From Caryophanales bacterium UBA4682 (GTDB lineage Bacteria; Bacillota_I; Bacilli_A; RFN20; CAG-288): a stretch of 64,000 bases of DNA. Where the stretch lies: positions 19,992 to 83,991 of the forward strand of contig DHKY01000005.1 in assembly GCA_002404995.1 (NCBI GenBank). Reading direction: 5' to 3'. Positions 18,493 through 27,748 of the stretch are shown piece by piece. Each line of letters begins with the position of its first letter. The stretch's first letter is position 1. A program made the position numbers and the translations under genes. Under the pieces are notes generated by a model, which worked only from the letters and a program-made list of their open reading frames with translations, made no database searches and was not told where the DNA came from.

Positions 18493-19630
18493 AATATACC
18501 TCTTATAAATTAACTAAATAAACTAACCTAAATATAATACCAAAATAAGGAATTTAAAGAAACCATAAGAGAAATGAAACATGCTTTAAGACGTCTCTTG
18601 GATAAGGTGATTTTTATGTTTTGTCAAACTAGAAGAGAAAGGAATAGAGAACTTAAGATAAATTCTCTGCAAAGATTGAACTGAAAAAAGTGCTTTGTTA
18701 AGAAGATTTTCCCATCTTGAATGATTCTGGAATTGAAGAGCATGTCAGCCCTTAAGTGGATGAATGGGAGAGCTTTATCTTTTGGATGAACTTACCTTAG
18801 GACCAGTTGTGGATTCTAGATACAAACTATGATCTTTTATCCAAGGAATCAAAAAGAAACTATGACTAGACAGATAGAAAGAACATCATCCAAAATAGTA
18901 AAAAACATAAACATTTATTATTAATTAAATAGTTCTTTAATTTAAAAATAATAAAAAAGAAATCTACTAAACACACATAAAGACAGAATAAAAGATGTTT
19001 TAAAAAATAATATTCAAAAGTGATGGAATGAAAATAATTTTCTAGGAAAGAAATAGTCTGATTTTTTCTAATACTTGTTTTCTTTTTTTGCTTCCGATAC
19101 AGAGGTGGCTGCTTTTCCTATGAACGTCCCGTGAATGGGCTGAACAATTCGAAAAAGCTTTCTAAACAATACAAAACAGAGTCTAGGAAATTAGTGAAAT
19201 TTATCTTTCGGTTTGTTCTTCTTTTTAACACTTAGAAAAGAGCAAACAGTTCTGGCTTTACTTTTGGTGGATTCTTTAATTAAAAGTCCTTCTTTTGGAA
19301 TTCCTTTATATTGCCGCTGTTGTTCTGTTTTGTTCATCGTTTCCTGAAGAACAATAGAAATATTCTGCACTATAGCAATGACTGACTAAGGGATTCTTTT
19401 TGAAGAGGGCTTCAATAAGGGATTCATATCCAAAGGGTTTGCCGTCTGGGCAAATAAATCGTCTGTTGGAAACACATCGGATAGGAAATGGAATATTCAG
19501 GCAGGAACTCAAGAAGTGGTGGACAGGGTATATTACTGTCACTGCTCGTTCTTCTGAGACATCTAGTTTTGACTTTTTTCGCTTGTGCTTTCGTTTTAAA
19601 TAGAAAACAAAAAGTAAAAAACAAAGAAAA
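18493..19630. other. 1.1-kb AT-rich region without a supportable gene
   Basis: No reading frame with a ribosome site and family features was found on either strand. The part from about 18890 to 19060 is extremely A/T-rich with many short A and T runs. I see no DnaA-box cluster, tRNA, tmRNA, RNase P or SRP signature. A weak minus-strand reading frame (19306-19701) runs into tRNA-Pro and is not supported. It may contain a decayed gene or an unrecognised RNA. Confidence 0.5.
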
Positions 19631-19653
19631 AGCCCTGAATTCAGGGCTTTTTT
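19631..19653 (-). terminator. Terminator after tRNA-Pro
   Basis: The perfect palindrome AGCCCTGAATTCAGGGCT has A-runs on the left and T-runs on the right, so it works in either direction; it directly follows tRNA-Pro on the minus strand. Confidence 0.85.
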
Positions 19654-19657
19654 AAGG

Positions 19658-19734
19658 TGGTCGAGAGTATGAGATTCGGACTCATGACCCCCTGCTCCCA
19701 AAGCAGGTGCGCTACCAAACTGCGCTAACTCTCG
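19658..19734 (-). tRNA. tRNA-Pro (anticodon UGG)
   Basis: Cloverleaf with CCA; stem CCTGC/GCAGG around loop TTTGGGA. The T loop is TCCGAAT, again with C at position 55. Confidence 0.95.
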
Positions 19735-19737
19735 AAT

Positions 19738-19768
19738 AAAAGAAAAGAGCCATTAGGGCTCTCTCTTT
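19738..19768 (-). terminator. Terminator-like hairpin between tRNA-Arg(ACG) and tRNA-Pro
   Basis: On the minus strand AGAGCC-CTAAT-GGCTCT precedes a TTTTCTTTT tail. Confidence 0.65.
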
Positions 19769-19772
19769 TAAA

Positions 19773-19850
19773 TGGTGCCCTCGAAGAGACTCGAACTCTT
19801 GACCCTTTGATTCGTAGTCAAATACTCTAATCCAACTGAGCTACGAGGGC
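19773..19850 (-). tRNA. tRNA-Arg (anticodon ACG)
   Basis: Cloverleaf with CCA; loop CTACGAA, so after A34-to-inosine editing it would read CGU, CGC and CGA. Normal U33 and T loop TTCGAGT. It supports CGN as the working arginine box in this genome. Confidence 0.95.
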
Positions 19851-19856
19851 ATGTTT

Positions 19857-19931
19857 TGGAGGATCCAGCCGGATTTGAACCGACGGTTAGGGATTTGCAA
19901 TCCCGTGCGTTACCAACTTCGCTATGGATCC
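19857..19931 (-). tRNA. tRNA-Cys (anticodon GCA)
   Basis: Cloverleaf with CCA; loop TTGCAAA, normal T loop TTCAAAT and discriminator U. First gene of the Cys-Arg-Pro tRNA cluster. Confidence 0.93.
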
Positions 19932-19978
19932 AGCGAAAGATAGTTTATCACACAGAATTGGCTTTCACAACAGAAATT

Positions 19979-20320
19979 TTAAAAATCAGATCCGTTGTAT
20001 CCCCAGTAAGGTGTTTCAAAGTAACTCACATAGATACGATCCTTTCTCCTAGGGAGATAGGATGAAACTAAATCAGTTAGCTTTCCGGTAAAGCAATCAT
20101 AGTCCTTTGCCGATGCTTTTCCATAGACGGAAACTTTAATCCTCCTGAGAGGTTCATCGCTTCCCGAAAAAGCCCTACGGCAATTATCCTCAATTCGGGT
20201 CATCAACCAGTCTTGACTTTTTCCAGGAAGGAATGAAATCGCTTTCCCGAAATCGCGCTCCATTTTTGTTTTAATGGAATCCTCGACTGAGAGATTGGTC
20301 CTGACGTGGATAAAAGGCAT
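19979..20320 (-). CDS. MIF-family tautomerase (phenylpyruvate tautomerase-like)
   Basis: 113 residues, the normal length for the macrophage migration inhibitory factor superfamily. It begins MPFIHVRTN, keeping the catalytic Pro-2 exposed after Met removal. Other family blocks are PGKSQDWLMTRIEDNC, FSGSDEP, a strand with VSVYGKA and the C-terminal tail YFETPYWGYNGSDF. With AGG as Met the middle reads DNCRMAF and EPLMMIKV, restoring hydrophobic positions. Bacterial members have weak keto-enol tautomerase activity with poorly known physiological roles. It stands alone, divergent from the YfhO-like gene. Confidence 0.9.
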   Translation of the reverse strand: MPFIHVRTNLSVEDSIKTKMERDFGKAISFLPGKSQDWLMTRIEDNCRRAFSGSDEPLRRIKVSVYGKASAKDYDCFTGKLTDLVSSYLPRRKDRIYVSYFETPYWGYNGSDF

Positions 20321-20447
20321 TTGCTATACCTCCGAAATGTATTTTATCACACAAATCCATTGTTTTCATTTATTTTTCTTAAAAGTTCAAAAACACCATC
20401 TTCCTTAACATATACCTTCTTTATTCTTGCTATGATAAAATTTAAGC

Positions 20448-23285
20448 ATGCAAAATAATTGTCTTATTTCCTCTTATAGGGAAGAAAAAAAGTGGGTGAA
20501 GTGGACAAAGTTCACTTTGTTCCTTTTGTTATCTTTCTCCCTTCCCATCCTTCTAGGGACTCTAATTCTGAAACAAAATGGGTTCTATCCTTTTGACCCG
20601 GACGGGATTACGATCATTTCCTTAGATTTTCAGAGCCAGTATATTTCCTATCTTCGTTACTATCGGGAACTGCTTATCGAAAACGGTTCTTTTATATATA
20701 CGACATCCAAGACTTTCGGTGGTGATTTTCTATCGATATTTACCTACTATCTTGCTTCCCCTTTTAATCTTTTGCTTCCGTTAATTGCTGAAAAGGATAT
20801 TCCCTTCTTTAGGCTTAGGACGGATTGCTTCAAAATGGGATTTGCCTCTGCTTTCTTTTATCTTCTTTGTCATTTCAAGTTCAAGAAAAACCATTTGGCC
20901 TATATCGGATTATCTATTGGATATGGTAGGAGGAGCTATTTCTTTGTTTATTCTTCGAATTTCAGGTGGCTTGACTCCTTAAGGTGGCTTCCCCTTGTTA
21001 TTCTTGGATACGAATTCGTAAAAGAGGGAAAACATCTTTATGTTTATCCATTGGCGGTCTTCAGGACAAGGATGGTTGGATGGTATCTCGGCGCCAGGAT
21101 CTGCCTTTTCCTTCTTCTGCTTTTCCTTGCTGATTTCTGCTCTTTCCCTGCTGAGGAAAAAGGAGAAAAGATTCCTTTTCTCTTTCGTTTCGGAATTCTT
21201 TCCTTAATCGGAGGACTGTTAGCTGGAATATTGTGGATTCCGGCCTTTCTTCACTTTTCGGGGACGAAAGCAAGCAGGAACAGGCCAAATAATTCTTTGC
21301 TGAATCCATTTGCCTTCCTTGAAGGATTCAGGGAAAACGGATTTTCCAATCACAACAGCATCAAGACCAACTATGGTTATAGGACCAGGTTTGTCGGAAG
21401 GGTTCCTCTTGTCTTAGCTCAGCTCTACTTTTTCAATAGAGGTTATTCTTTGAAAAAGCGTCTTGCTTATTTGATTCTTTTTCTTGTCTATGCTTTAGGG
21501 TCGAGGACGCGGATAACAAACGCACTTCTTCATGGCGGACGGGAACCTACTTGGTTCCCTTGCCGCTATTCTTTCCTCTTTGGGTTCTTGGTTTGTTATT
21601 TTGCGGCTTATCAGTTCTCTTCCGAGAAAGCAACTCACCTCTATGGTTTTATTGAACCCCTGATTCCTCTTTCCTTAGTCGTCTCTGTTTTGGCATTTGG
21701 TCAGGATCCAAGGAAAAACGGCACTACTTTATCGATTCCAAGTCTGATTATTTATTGTGTTACCCTTGCTCTTTGCTTTGGCGTAGAACTCGTGCGTAGA
21801 TATCAATCTCAGAGGATGAAAATCGCAATTCCTGCCTTGTCCGTTTCTTTAGCCCCGTTAGCCTGTTTGTCCTCTTATCGTGGCGCCGACAATATTGTGA
21901 AAACCAATGTGAATAGCAATGAGTATCAATCACAGGAAACCTATGAGAACGATATTGCTTATCAGTCCGATGTCGACGCTATTAAAAATTATGCCAAAAA
22001 TGATGACCCTTACCGAAGGGAGAGGACATTCAATCGCCCTGGAAACTACAATGAAATCGACAATAATCCTAGGTTCTATTCTTACTCTGGTCTTTCCCAT
22101 TATTCATCAAGTGAGAAAAAGTCAGTGGAAGACTACAGGATTAAACTCGGATTCCAGTATAACTATTACTCCGAGAGGCTGGATGGTGGTTCCACATTGG
22201 GAAGGACTTCCCTTCTGGGACTGAAGTATTTTATTGATGAACCGGATAGGAGCAATACGAATCTTCCCCTTTATCCTTCAAATACGAATAATGAAATAAG
22301 GGAAAAACTTTCTCTTAAAGGAAGCAATAAGAATATTTCGTTTTACCAGAATACCAAAGCTCTGCCCTTAGGGTATACAATCGGACATCAGTCTTCTTAC
22401 TACATCGGTGAAGGCTCCTATAACGATGATTCCAGCATTTACTGGTTTGACCAATTTGAATACCAAAACGAAATTTTCAAGGAATTCGTTCCATCCATTG
22501 CAGAAAAAGAAAATTCCGACATCTACAAGAAAATCCCGTTTAAGAAAGAATACGGAAAAGCCACATTGTCTGAACTAGGAACAGATGGGTACTATTATCT
22601 AAACGGCAAAAAAGGAGATAGCATTGTTTTCTCGTTCCTTGTGCCTGAAAAGGCGTATGGAAAGAATCTTTATAGGGGTGAAAAGCAGGAAAACGGAAGC
22701 CTTAAATGGTATCTGGATGGCAAATACAGGGAAATCAACACCTATTGGCATAAAGGAATTCGAGGCTTCAAGGATAATCTGACTCATAAACATACTCTTA
22801 CTGTTTATCTGAAAGAGGATAGGGACAATGTGAAGATCCGTCCAGAAATCTATTATGAAGATGACACACTTCTCTCTGAGTATCTTGATGAACTTCGTTC
22901 TTCTAAAACAGAACTTCAGGAAATCAAAGGGATAAATTTCTATGGGTACAAAGGAAGCTTTTACAAATACGGGGAAAAAGATTTTCTTTTCACTCTTCCC
23001 TACGAGAAAGAAATTTCAATCTTGGTCGATGGCAAAAAGAGGGAGCTATTGAAGATATGGAATATCTTTTCCGGAGTTGACTTGAGTGGCATATCTGATG
23101 GCAAACACACCATTGAAATACGTTATACGGATAAAGGCTTTATTGCCGGAAAGATTACCTCTGCCTTTGCCTTGGTCTCACTTGGTGCTATTCTTTTCTT
23201 CAATCCAAAATTCAGGTATGCAAGGGGAGAAAACCCAGAAAGCACTTTTGAACGGAGGAAGAAAAAGTATGGACAAAGAAAATAG
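20448..23285 (+). CDS. YfhO-family polytopic membrane glycosyltransferase
   Basis: 945 residues. About a dozen transmembrane helices in the first ~480 residues are followed by a ~420-residue external domain and a last helix near 905-925. Family landmarks are DFQSQYISYLRYYRE, TFGGDFLSIFTYY, SPFNLL, SSNFMWLDSLMWLPLVILGYE, GWYLGAMIC and FPCRYSFLFGF. Several AGG codons fall where YfhO proteins have Met (NxMWLD, GxMxC). In Bacillus, YfhO transfers GlcNAc from undecaprenyl phosphate onto lipoteichoic acid, working with a CsbB-type GT2 and a GtrA flippase; all three kinds are close by here. No clear ribosome site precedes the ATG and a TATGAT lies 12 bases away. The end overlaps the next gene by 17 bases. 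Confidence 0.88.
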   Translation: MQNNCLISSYREEKKWVKWTKFTLFLLLSFSLPILLGTLILKQNGFYPFDPDGITIISLDFQSQYISYLRYYRELLIENGSFIYTTSKTFGGDFLSIFTYYLASPFNLLLPLIAEKDIPFFRLRTDCFKMGFASAFFYLLCHFKFKKNHLAYIGLSIGYGRRSYFFVYSSNFRWLDSLRWLPLVILGYEFVKEGKHLYVYPLAVFRTRMVGWYLGARICLFLLLLFLADFCSFPAEEKGEKIPFLFRFGILSLIGGLLAGILWIPAFLHFSGTKASRNRPNNSLLNPFAFLEGFRENGFSNHNSIKTNYGYRTRFVGRVPLVLAQLYFFNRGYSLKKRLAYLILFLVYALGSRTRITNALLHGGREPTWFPCRYSFLFGFLVCYFAAYQFSSEKATHLYGFIEPLIPLSLVVSVLAFGQDPRKNGTTLSIPSLIIYCVTLALCFGVELVRRYQSQRMKIAIPALSVSLAPLACLSSYRGADNIVKTNVNSNEYQSQETYENDIAYQSDVDAIKNYAKNDDPYRRERTFNRPGNYNEIDNNPRFYSYSGLSHYSSSEKKSVEDYRIKLGFQYNYYSERLDGGSTLGRTSLLGLKYFIDEPDRSNTNLPLYPSNTNNEIREKLSLKGSNKNISFYQNTKALPLGYTIGHQSSYYIGEGSYNDDSSIYWFDQFEYQNEIFKEFVPSIAEKENSDIYKKIPFKKEYGKATLSELGTDGYYYLNGKKGDSIVFSFLVPEKAYGKNLYRGEKQENGSLKWYLDGKYREINTYWHKGIRGFKDNLTHKHTLTVYLKEDRDNVKIRPEIYYEDDTLLSEYLDELRSSKTELQEIKGINFYGYKGSFYKYGEKDFLFTLPYEKEISILVDGKKRELLKIWNIFSGVDLSGISDGKHTIEIRYTDKGFIAGKITSAFALVSLGAILFFNPKFRYARGENPESTFERRKKKYGQRK

Positions 23286-24621
23286 GAAGAAGAAACTTAC
23301 TGTTGACGTAAATAAGATCTCCGACTTCTGGAAAAAAAGGGGGATAAAGGTCCACGTCTTTCTTTTCCGGTATTGGGAATGGATTGTATCCGGAATTATC
23401 TTGGCACTTGGGCTGTTTATCCGGTACCGGGTTGTCTTGATGCCTTATGGAGATGTCAGGAACTTTCTTTTCCCATGGGCAAGAGAAATCAAGGACTTGG
23501 GATTCGGGAATTTCTATAAAGTCAGCAGGGCAAATTATTCGACTTTTTATCTCTTCTTCCTAGGACTGATTTCCTTGTTGCCGTCATCCCCGACAGTTAC
23601 TGTTTCAGGATATACTTTTGAAAAGTACTGGAGGATTGGCCTAAAGAGTGCGAACTACTTCTTTGATATTCTCCTCAGTGTTGGTGTCTTCTTCCTTTTA
23701 AAAGAATTGACAGACGAGAAGCACCTTCCCTTCTTAGGAGCATGGATTACCTTCCTTCTTCCAGTCCAGATCAGGAATTCGGCTCTTTGGGGGCAATGTG
23801 ATAACTTTTGGACAACTGCGATTATCTGGGCCTTGTATTTCCTCAGAAAACAGAAAGACGGTTGGAGTTGGTTTTTGATCGGCTTTGGAATCTCCGTGAA
23901 GATCCACAGGATTTTCATTCTTCCTCTTTTTGTCTATTTCTGGCTCAAACGTAAGACCTCGCTATGGAAAGTCCTGTTTGCCCTTCTTGGATTCTTTATT
24001 ACTTGTCTGCCAGCTTTGTTCTGTGGAGCTTCTCTTAAGGATGTCTTTGGCTTCAGGGGTGCACAGGTTGGAACCTATCCGCAACTTAACCTTGGTTGCG
24101 CCAATAGGTGGCAGTTCTTCTATTCTTTCTCCGGAGAAGATCTGACCATAATTAACAAGGCTTCCACCTTCATCGGACTCGGCTTGATTGCTGTCTGTGC
24201 CTTGATTGTTTTGTATCATAATCCTGATATTGGTGACAAAAAGAATTTTATTCTTGTGTCAGCATTTTTGGTGAATGTCGTTCCTTTCTTCCTGCCTCAT
24301 AGGCATGAACGTTATTTCTATTCTTTCGATATTCTTGTTCTTGCCTATGTCCTTGCCAATAAGAAAGACTATTTTCTTTTGCTTCTTACCCAAATCAGTG
24401 GCAATATTGCCTATTATCACTATAGGTCCCGATTCAATGAATTCTTTATTCCTTCCATGACTGATAGCTCGGTCCATATTGCCGCTTTCCTCAATCTCTT
24501 TGTCTTAGGATTCCTCTTCAGGCGAATCAGGAAACTTCCGAAAGGAAAGACTTTGCGCCAAGAGGCAGAGGAAATGACTCTTACCCCGGTCGAAGAAAAG
24601 AAATCAGAGCAGGCAAAGTAG
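23269..24621 (+). CDS. Polytopic mannosyltransferase-like membrane protein (GT-C type)
   Basis: 450 residues from the ATG at 23269, preceded by AACGGAGGAAG; the longer frame lies inside the YfhO-like gene. About ten transmembrane helices. The first loop has YGDVMNFLFPWAREI, with the acidic residue typical of GT-C enzymes, followed by NSALWGQCDNFWT, KIHMIFILPLF and PHRHERYFY. These resemble the bacterial GT39/GT87-like dolichol/undecaprenyl-phosphate sugar-dependent transferases. AGG gives Met in GDVM, QIMNSALWGQCD and KIHMIF. It overlaps YfhO by 17 bases and is followed by a GT2 gene 35 bases later, so the three form an operon for envelope polysaccharide glycosylation. The donor and acceptor are unknown. 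Confidence 0.82.
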   Translation: MDKENRKKKLTVDVNKISDFWKKRGIKVHVFLFRYWEWIVSGIILALGLFIRYRVVLMPYGDVRNFLFPWAREIKDLGFGNFYKVSRANYSTFYLFFLGLISLLPSSPTVTVSGYTFEKYWRIGLKSANYFFDILLSVGVFFLLKELTDEKHLPFLGAWITFLLPVQIRNSALWGQCDNFWTTAIIWALYFLRKQKDGWSWFLIGFGISVKIHRIFILPLFVYFWLKRKTSLWKVLFALLGFFITCLPALFCGASLKDVFGFRGAQVGTYPQLNLGCANRWQFFYSFSGEDLTIINKASTFIGLGLIAVCALIVLYHNPDIGDKKNFILVSAFLVNVVPFFLPHRHERYFYSFDILVLAYVLANKKDYFLLLLTQISGNIAYYHYRSRFNEFFIPSMTDSSVHIAAFLNLFVLGFLFRRIRKLPKGKTLRQEAEEMTLTPVEEKKSEQAK

Positions 24622-24656
24622 AATCTGTTAAAATGAATGCATTCTAGAAAGGAAAA

Positions 24657-25631
24657 ATGCGAATGAAATCAGTTACGATTGTTACCCCCTGTTACAATGA
24701 AGAAAAGACGATTCCGATATTTCTAAGCACGCTCGATCCGATTCTTGCTTCCATTGAAGGATACAAATTCCAATATCTCTTTGTGAACGATGGTTCAAAA
24801 GACAAAACCCTCGAAGTTTTAGAGGACGCCTATAAAAGCCGGGATGATATTACTATTGTCAATGAATCCCGGAATTTCGGGCAGGAGCCTGCTTTATTGG
24901 CTGGTCTTAAGAGCGCAAAGGGAGATTATGTGATTTGCAGGGACTGTGACCTCCAGGATAGTCCATCGATACTTCCAGAAATCTGCAAGAAATTCACCGA
25001 AGGGTACGATGTCGTCAACCCCCATCGGGCAGACCGGAAAAAAGACTCTTTTTTCAAACGTACTACTGCAGCTAGGTTCTATAATTTCATCAACAAGGTC
25101 GAGGGAAGAGAAGCGTTTCCGAAAAACGTGAACCTCTTCCGCGGCTTATCGAGAAGAGCAGTGGATACCATCCTTTCGTTACCGGAATCCGATCGTCATT
25201 TGAGGGTTGAATATGCCTATATCGGATTAAAGACCGCTAAAATCGATTTTGTCCGTGGAAAACGTTCGGCCGGAGAAACGAAATACAACGTACATGCTCT
25301 CTTCAACCATGCCTTCAACCAGCTCTCTTCTGGCACAAGCCGCCCTTTGTTCCTGCCTGTCTTGTTTGGTGCTGGACTGACTGGCTTTAATCTCCTTGGA
25401 TTTGCTGTTTTCCTCATTCTTTTTATCCTTCAGAACTGCAACGTCCTCTACGGAGGATGGGTTACTCCTCTTTTCCTAGTTTTCACTGTTTTCCTCGCTA
25501 GGTCGGTAATAATTGACTTCTTAGCGGTGGCAAGGCTCTACGAGCACAATATCCTGCTGAATACGCGGAATCGGCCGACTACGATTATCGATTACGTGAA
25601 GCGCCCAGAAGACAAAGAAGGACTTAAGTAA
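24657..25631 (+). CDS. GT2 polyprenyl-phosphate sugar synthase (CsbB/GtrB/DPM1-like)
   Basis: 324 residues; AAAGG lies 7 bases before the first ATG (a second ATG is at 24663). The catalytic GT-A domain (1-225) has TPCYNEEKTI, FVNDGSKDKT, NESRNFGQEPALLAGL and CMDCDLQD (AGG read as Met; family MDADLQD), then NPHRADRKKDS and SAGETKYN. Two transmembrane helices follow near 235-260 and 270-300. Such enzymes move a sugar from a nucleotide donor to undecaprenyl phosphate on the cytoplasmic face. The lipid-linked sugar would then be flipped (GtrA-type protein at 25851) and used by the YfhO-like enzyme. A strong terminator follows. Confidence 0.92.
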   Translation: MRMKSVTIVTPCYNEEKTIPIFLSTLDPILASIEGYKFQYLFVNDGSKDKTLEVLEDAYKSRDDITIVNESRNFGQEPALLAGLKSAKGDYVICRDCDLQDSPSILPEICKKFTEGYDVVNPHRADRKKDSFFKRTTAARFYNFINKVEGREAFPKNVNLFRGLSRRAVDTILSLPESDRHLRVEYAYIGLKTAKIDFVRGKRSAGETKYNVHALFNHAFNQLSSGTSRPLFLPVLFGAGLTGFNLLGFAVFLILFILQNCNVLYGGWVTPLFLVFTVFLARSVIIDFLAVARLYEHNILLNTRNRPTTIIDYVKRPEDKEGLK

Positions 25632-25638
25632 AAACAGA

Positions 25639-25671
25639 CCCTCATCCAATGGAACGGATGAGGGTTTTTTT
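25639..25671 (+). terminator. Terminator of the glycosylation operon
   Basis: The 9-bp stem CCCTCATCC/GGATGAGGG is followed by seven T. Confidence 0.92.
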
Positions 25672-25675
25672 GAAG

Positions 25676-25702
25676 ACAAAAAAATCCGGCAAGTGCCGGA
25701 TT
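25676..25702 (-). terminator. Terminator after tRNA-Gly(UCC)
   Basis: On the minus strand AATCCGGC-ACTT-GCCGGATT is followed by a T run. Confidence 0.85.
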
Positions 25703-25713
25703 GTGTTTTTTGA

Positions 25714-25787
25714 TGGAGCAGGCGACGGGAATCGAACCCGCATGATCAGCTTGGAAGGCTGAAGTTCTACCACTGAACTACGCCTGC
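25714..25787 (-). tRNA. tRNA-Gly (anticodon UCC)
   Basis: Cloverleaf with CCA; stem TCAGC/GCTGA around loop CTTCCAA; canonical T loop TTCGATT. It is a close paralogue of tRNA-Gly(GCC). Confidence 0.95.
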
Positions 25788-25850
25788 ATATCAGCGCGAA
25801 AATAATTATAGAGGTTGACACGCTGATTTTCAAGAAGAAAAATAGGAATT

Positions 25851-26810
25851 TTATCGGTAGATGAAGATTTTCCGGGTGATATAGTTGAATACCATGACAA
25901 TCAAGGTACGAAGAACAAAGCAGACCGGGTAGGAAAGGAAAGTGATTCCTTTGCTTAGGTTCAGGAAATCGTAGAAGAAGTACTGTAAACCGATTCCGAT
26001 GAACAGGCCGATGACTGCTAAGCCGAGGAAGTAGATCTTTCCGACGATTGATTTCGAGAAGTTCGATTTTGTGGCTTTGTACACCCTATAAGTGGACATG
26101 AGGTAGTTGATGATGACGCCGATTATGAATCCACCCGCTGTCGATAAACCGGTTACATATCCGGCCGTGTTTCCTTTGAAAGCACCGAATTGTAAGAGCC
26201 TCGTCGTCAGAAAGTCGAAAACAGAAGCAACCAAACCGACTAAAGCAAAGCGGAAGATTTCCCAGAAGAGAAGATTAGAGTAGGTTCTCTGTTCCCTGTA
26301 GAGCTTATAGATGAAGAACAAATAGGTGTTAACGCAGAGGGAAGTGAATAAAACGGTCCTATCCCGTCCGACTTTGAATCCATCCAGGAAGATATCCAAG
26401 ACGACAAAGGCAAGAACACCGAAGAGATCCAGTATAATCCTAGCAATGAGCCATTTTCCTTTTTCTCCGATCTTTGGTCTTAATCCGCTTGGGCGGATCA
26501 GAAAAAATAGGAGAAAAAGCAGACCACAGCAGAGAAAACCGGCGAATATTGAATATTTCAGGAAAGAAAGAGAGAACTCAAGAGTTTTGTCTGCCGAATA
26601 AGTGAAGGATCTTAAATCGTTTCCGTCCGTCTTAAAAAGCCCTAGGTGATATAGTCCTAGCCTCGAGAAGGACAAAAACAAGATAATCCTAATCGTAGAG
26701 AAGGCTTCTTGGGTGTGGCTCCGGACTGGGTTACGCAAATAAGGGGAAGGAGCGACTGGCTCTTTCTTTTCATCGTTCTTGTTGAACGGGTTAAGCTTTT
26801 TGAAATTCAT
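25851..26810 (-). CDS. GtrA-like membrane protein with extra N-terminal membrane half
   Basis: 319 residues. The C-terminal ~150 residues form a four-helix GtrA/GtcA domain: EIFRFALVGLVASVFDFL, GFIIGVIINYLMSTYRVYK, then GLAVIGLFIGIGLQYF and a final VMVFNYITRKIFIY. The N-terminal half adds a charged cytoplasmic start and about four helices, so the protein is roughly twice the usual GtrA size. GtrA proteins are thought to flip undecaprenyl-phosphate sugars across the membrane. Its closeness to the GT2 and YfhO-like genes suggests it is the flippase of that system, although it lies on the other strand beyond tRNA-Gly. Confidence 0.85.
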   Translation of the reverse strand: MNFKKLNPFNKNDEKKEPVAPSPYLRNPVRSHTQEAFSTIRIILFLSFSRLGLYHLGLFKTDGNDLRSFTYSADKTLEFSLSFLKYSIFAGFLCCGLLFLLFFLIRPSGLRPKIGEKGKWLIARIILDLFGVLAFVVLDIFLDGFKVGRDRTVLFTSLCVNTYLFFIYKLYREQRTYSNLLFWEIFRFALVGLVASVFDFLTTRLLQFGAFKGNTAGYVTGLSTAGGFIIGVIINYLMSTYRVYKATKSNFSKSIVGKIYFLGLAVIGLFIGIGLQYFFYDFLNLSKGITFLSYPVCFVLRTLIVMVFNYITRKIFIYR

Positions 26811-26895
26811 GGCAACATTTTATCCTTTTTTCGATGATAAGAAAAGAAAAGCTTTCTTCTTTCCCGCATCTGCTGATATAATATTCAAGCGATTT

Positions 26896-26985
26896 GGAGC
26901 GATACCCAAGGGGCTGAAGGGGCCGGTTTCGAAAACCAGTAGGGGACGATATCCCGCCAGAGTTCAAATCTCTGTCGCTCCGCCA
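26896..26985 (+). tRNA. tRNA-Ser (anticodon CGA)
   Basis: 90 nt with the long variable arm and encoded CCA; loop TTCGAAA; T loop TTCAAAT. The anticodon stem (CCGGT/ACCAG) has a C28-A42 mismatch that a U at 28 would repair. Confidence 0.93.
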
Positions 26986-27096
26986 TCTGATTTGTATCCG
27001 AACCCTGTATATTCACCATTACGGGTTCGGTGTTACCATAAAACTTGATAAGTGGAATAAAATCACTGAAGAGTGGAAGGGTAAATAACAAATTGA

Positions 27097-27123
27097 TCAC
27101 CTCAGAAATGAGGTGATTTTTTG
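27097..27123 (+). terminator. Terminator downstream of tRNA-Ser
   Basis: ATCACCTCA-GAAA-TGAGGTGAT is followed by six T. Confidence 0.9.
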
Positions 27124-27748
27124 TTAAAAAGAAATCTTATAAATTGAATGTGTAAGAAGGTCCACAATTTAAGGTGAAAACTAGATGCAAAAATTTAAGA
27201 GAAGGAAGATAGGAGACAACAAATAGGTGCTCTCTGGAAGGTTATGGTTCCGTAGGACAATTCTCGCGGGAAGTGCTGTTAGATTTTGTCTGAGTCTATG
27301 CTTTTTTGTCGGCAAATATAATGATTTCTTTAATCTTTCGCAAGGCAGAACACGAAGAGTTCGCTTAAGATAGGCTTTTAAAGGTAATTAGGAAGTCGAT
27401 ACACACTTCCGTCAATTGAGAATCAGAATGTGAAACTCAAGCGGATTCTAGCGAACTGGGGACTACGTGTACATCGAGAAAGAAAACGTGCTTTGAAACT
27501 TCGGCAACCTTAGGTTCTAAATCAGAAGGACGGATGGAGACAAATCGTGACAAGTGGGCAGAAATGCGGCTAGTAGTCTAGAGGAACGACCTTTTTCCTT
27601 TCCAAGGACAGGAAGGCAGGGATTGTATATGTTGCTTCTTCTGTTCCTTGCACTGACTCTAGAAAGATTTCTGCGAAAACTGATTTTTATTGTTTTTCTT
27701 CTAGACTCAGTGGAAAAAGAGAATCGAAACATTTATATTGTAAGAGAA
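27124..27748. other. 0.6-kb region without a supportable gene
   Basis: There is no convincing reading frame before the ATG at 27749. Some parts are GC-richer and rich in short inverted pieces (for example around 27395-27420, ACTTCC/GGAAGT). I looked for tmRNA, RNase P, SRP and 6S signatures and saw none. The frame of the following gene stays open from 27554 but lacks a binding site there. Confidence 0.45.

Noticed and set aside
18890..19060. Replication origin
   Set aside because: It is very AT-rich but has no cluster of DnaA boxes and no dnaA or dnaN nearby.
19306..19701. 131-residue minus-strand reading frame
   Set aside because: Its first part is the tRNA-Pro gene and its terminator. Some later residues look protein-like, but there is no start or binding site to support a gene.
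27554..27748. N-terminal extension of the hypothetical protein
   Set aside because: The frame is open but has no binding site and its composition differs from the rest of the gene.
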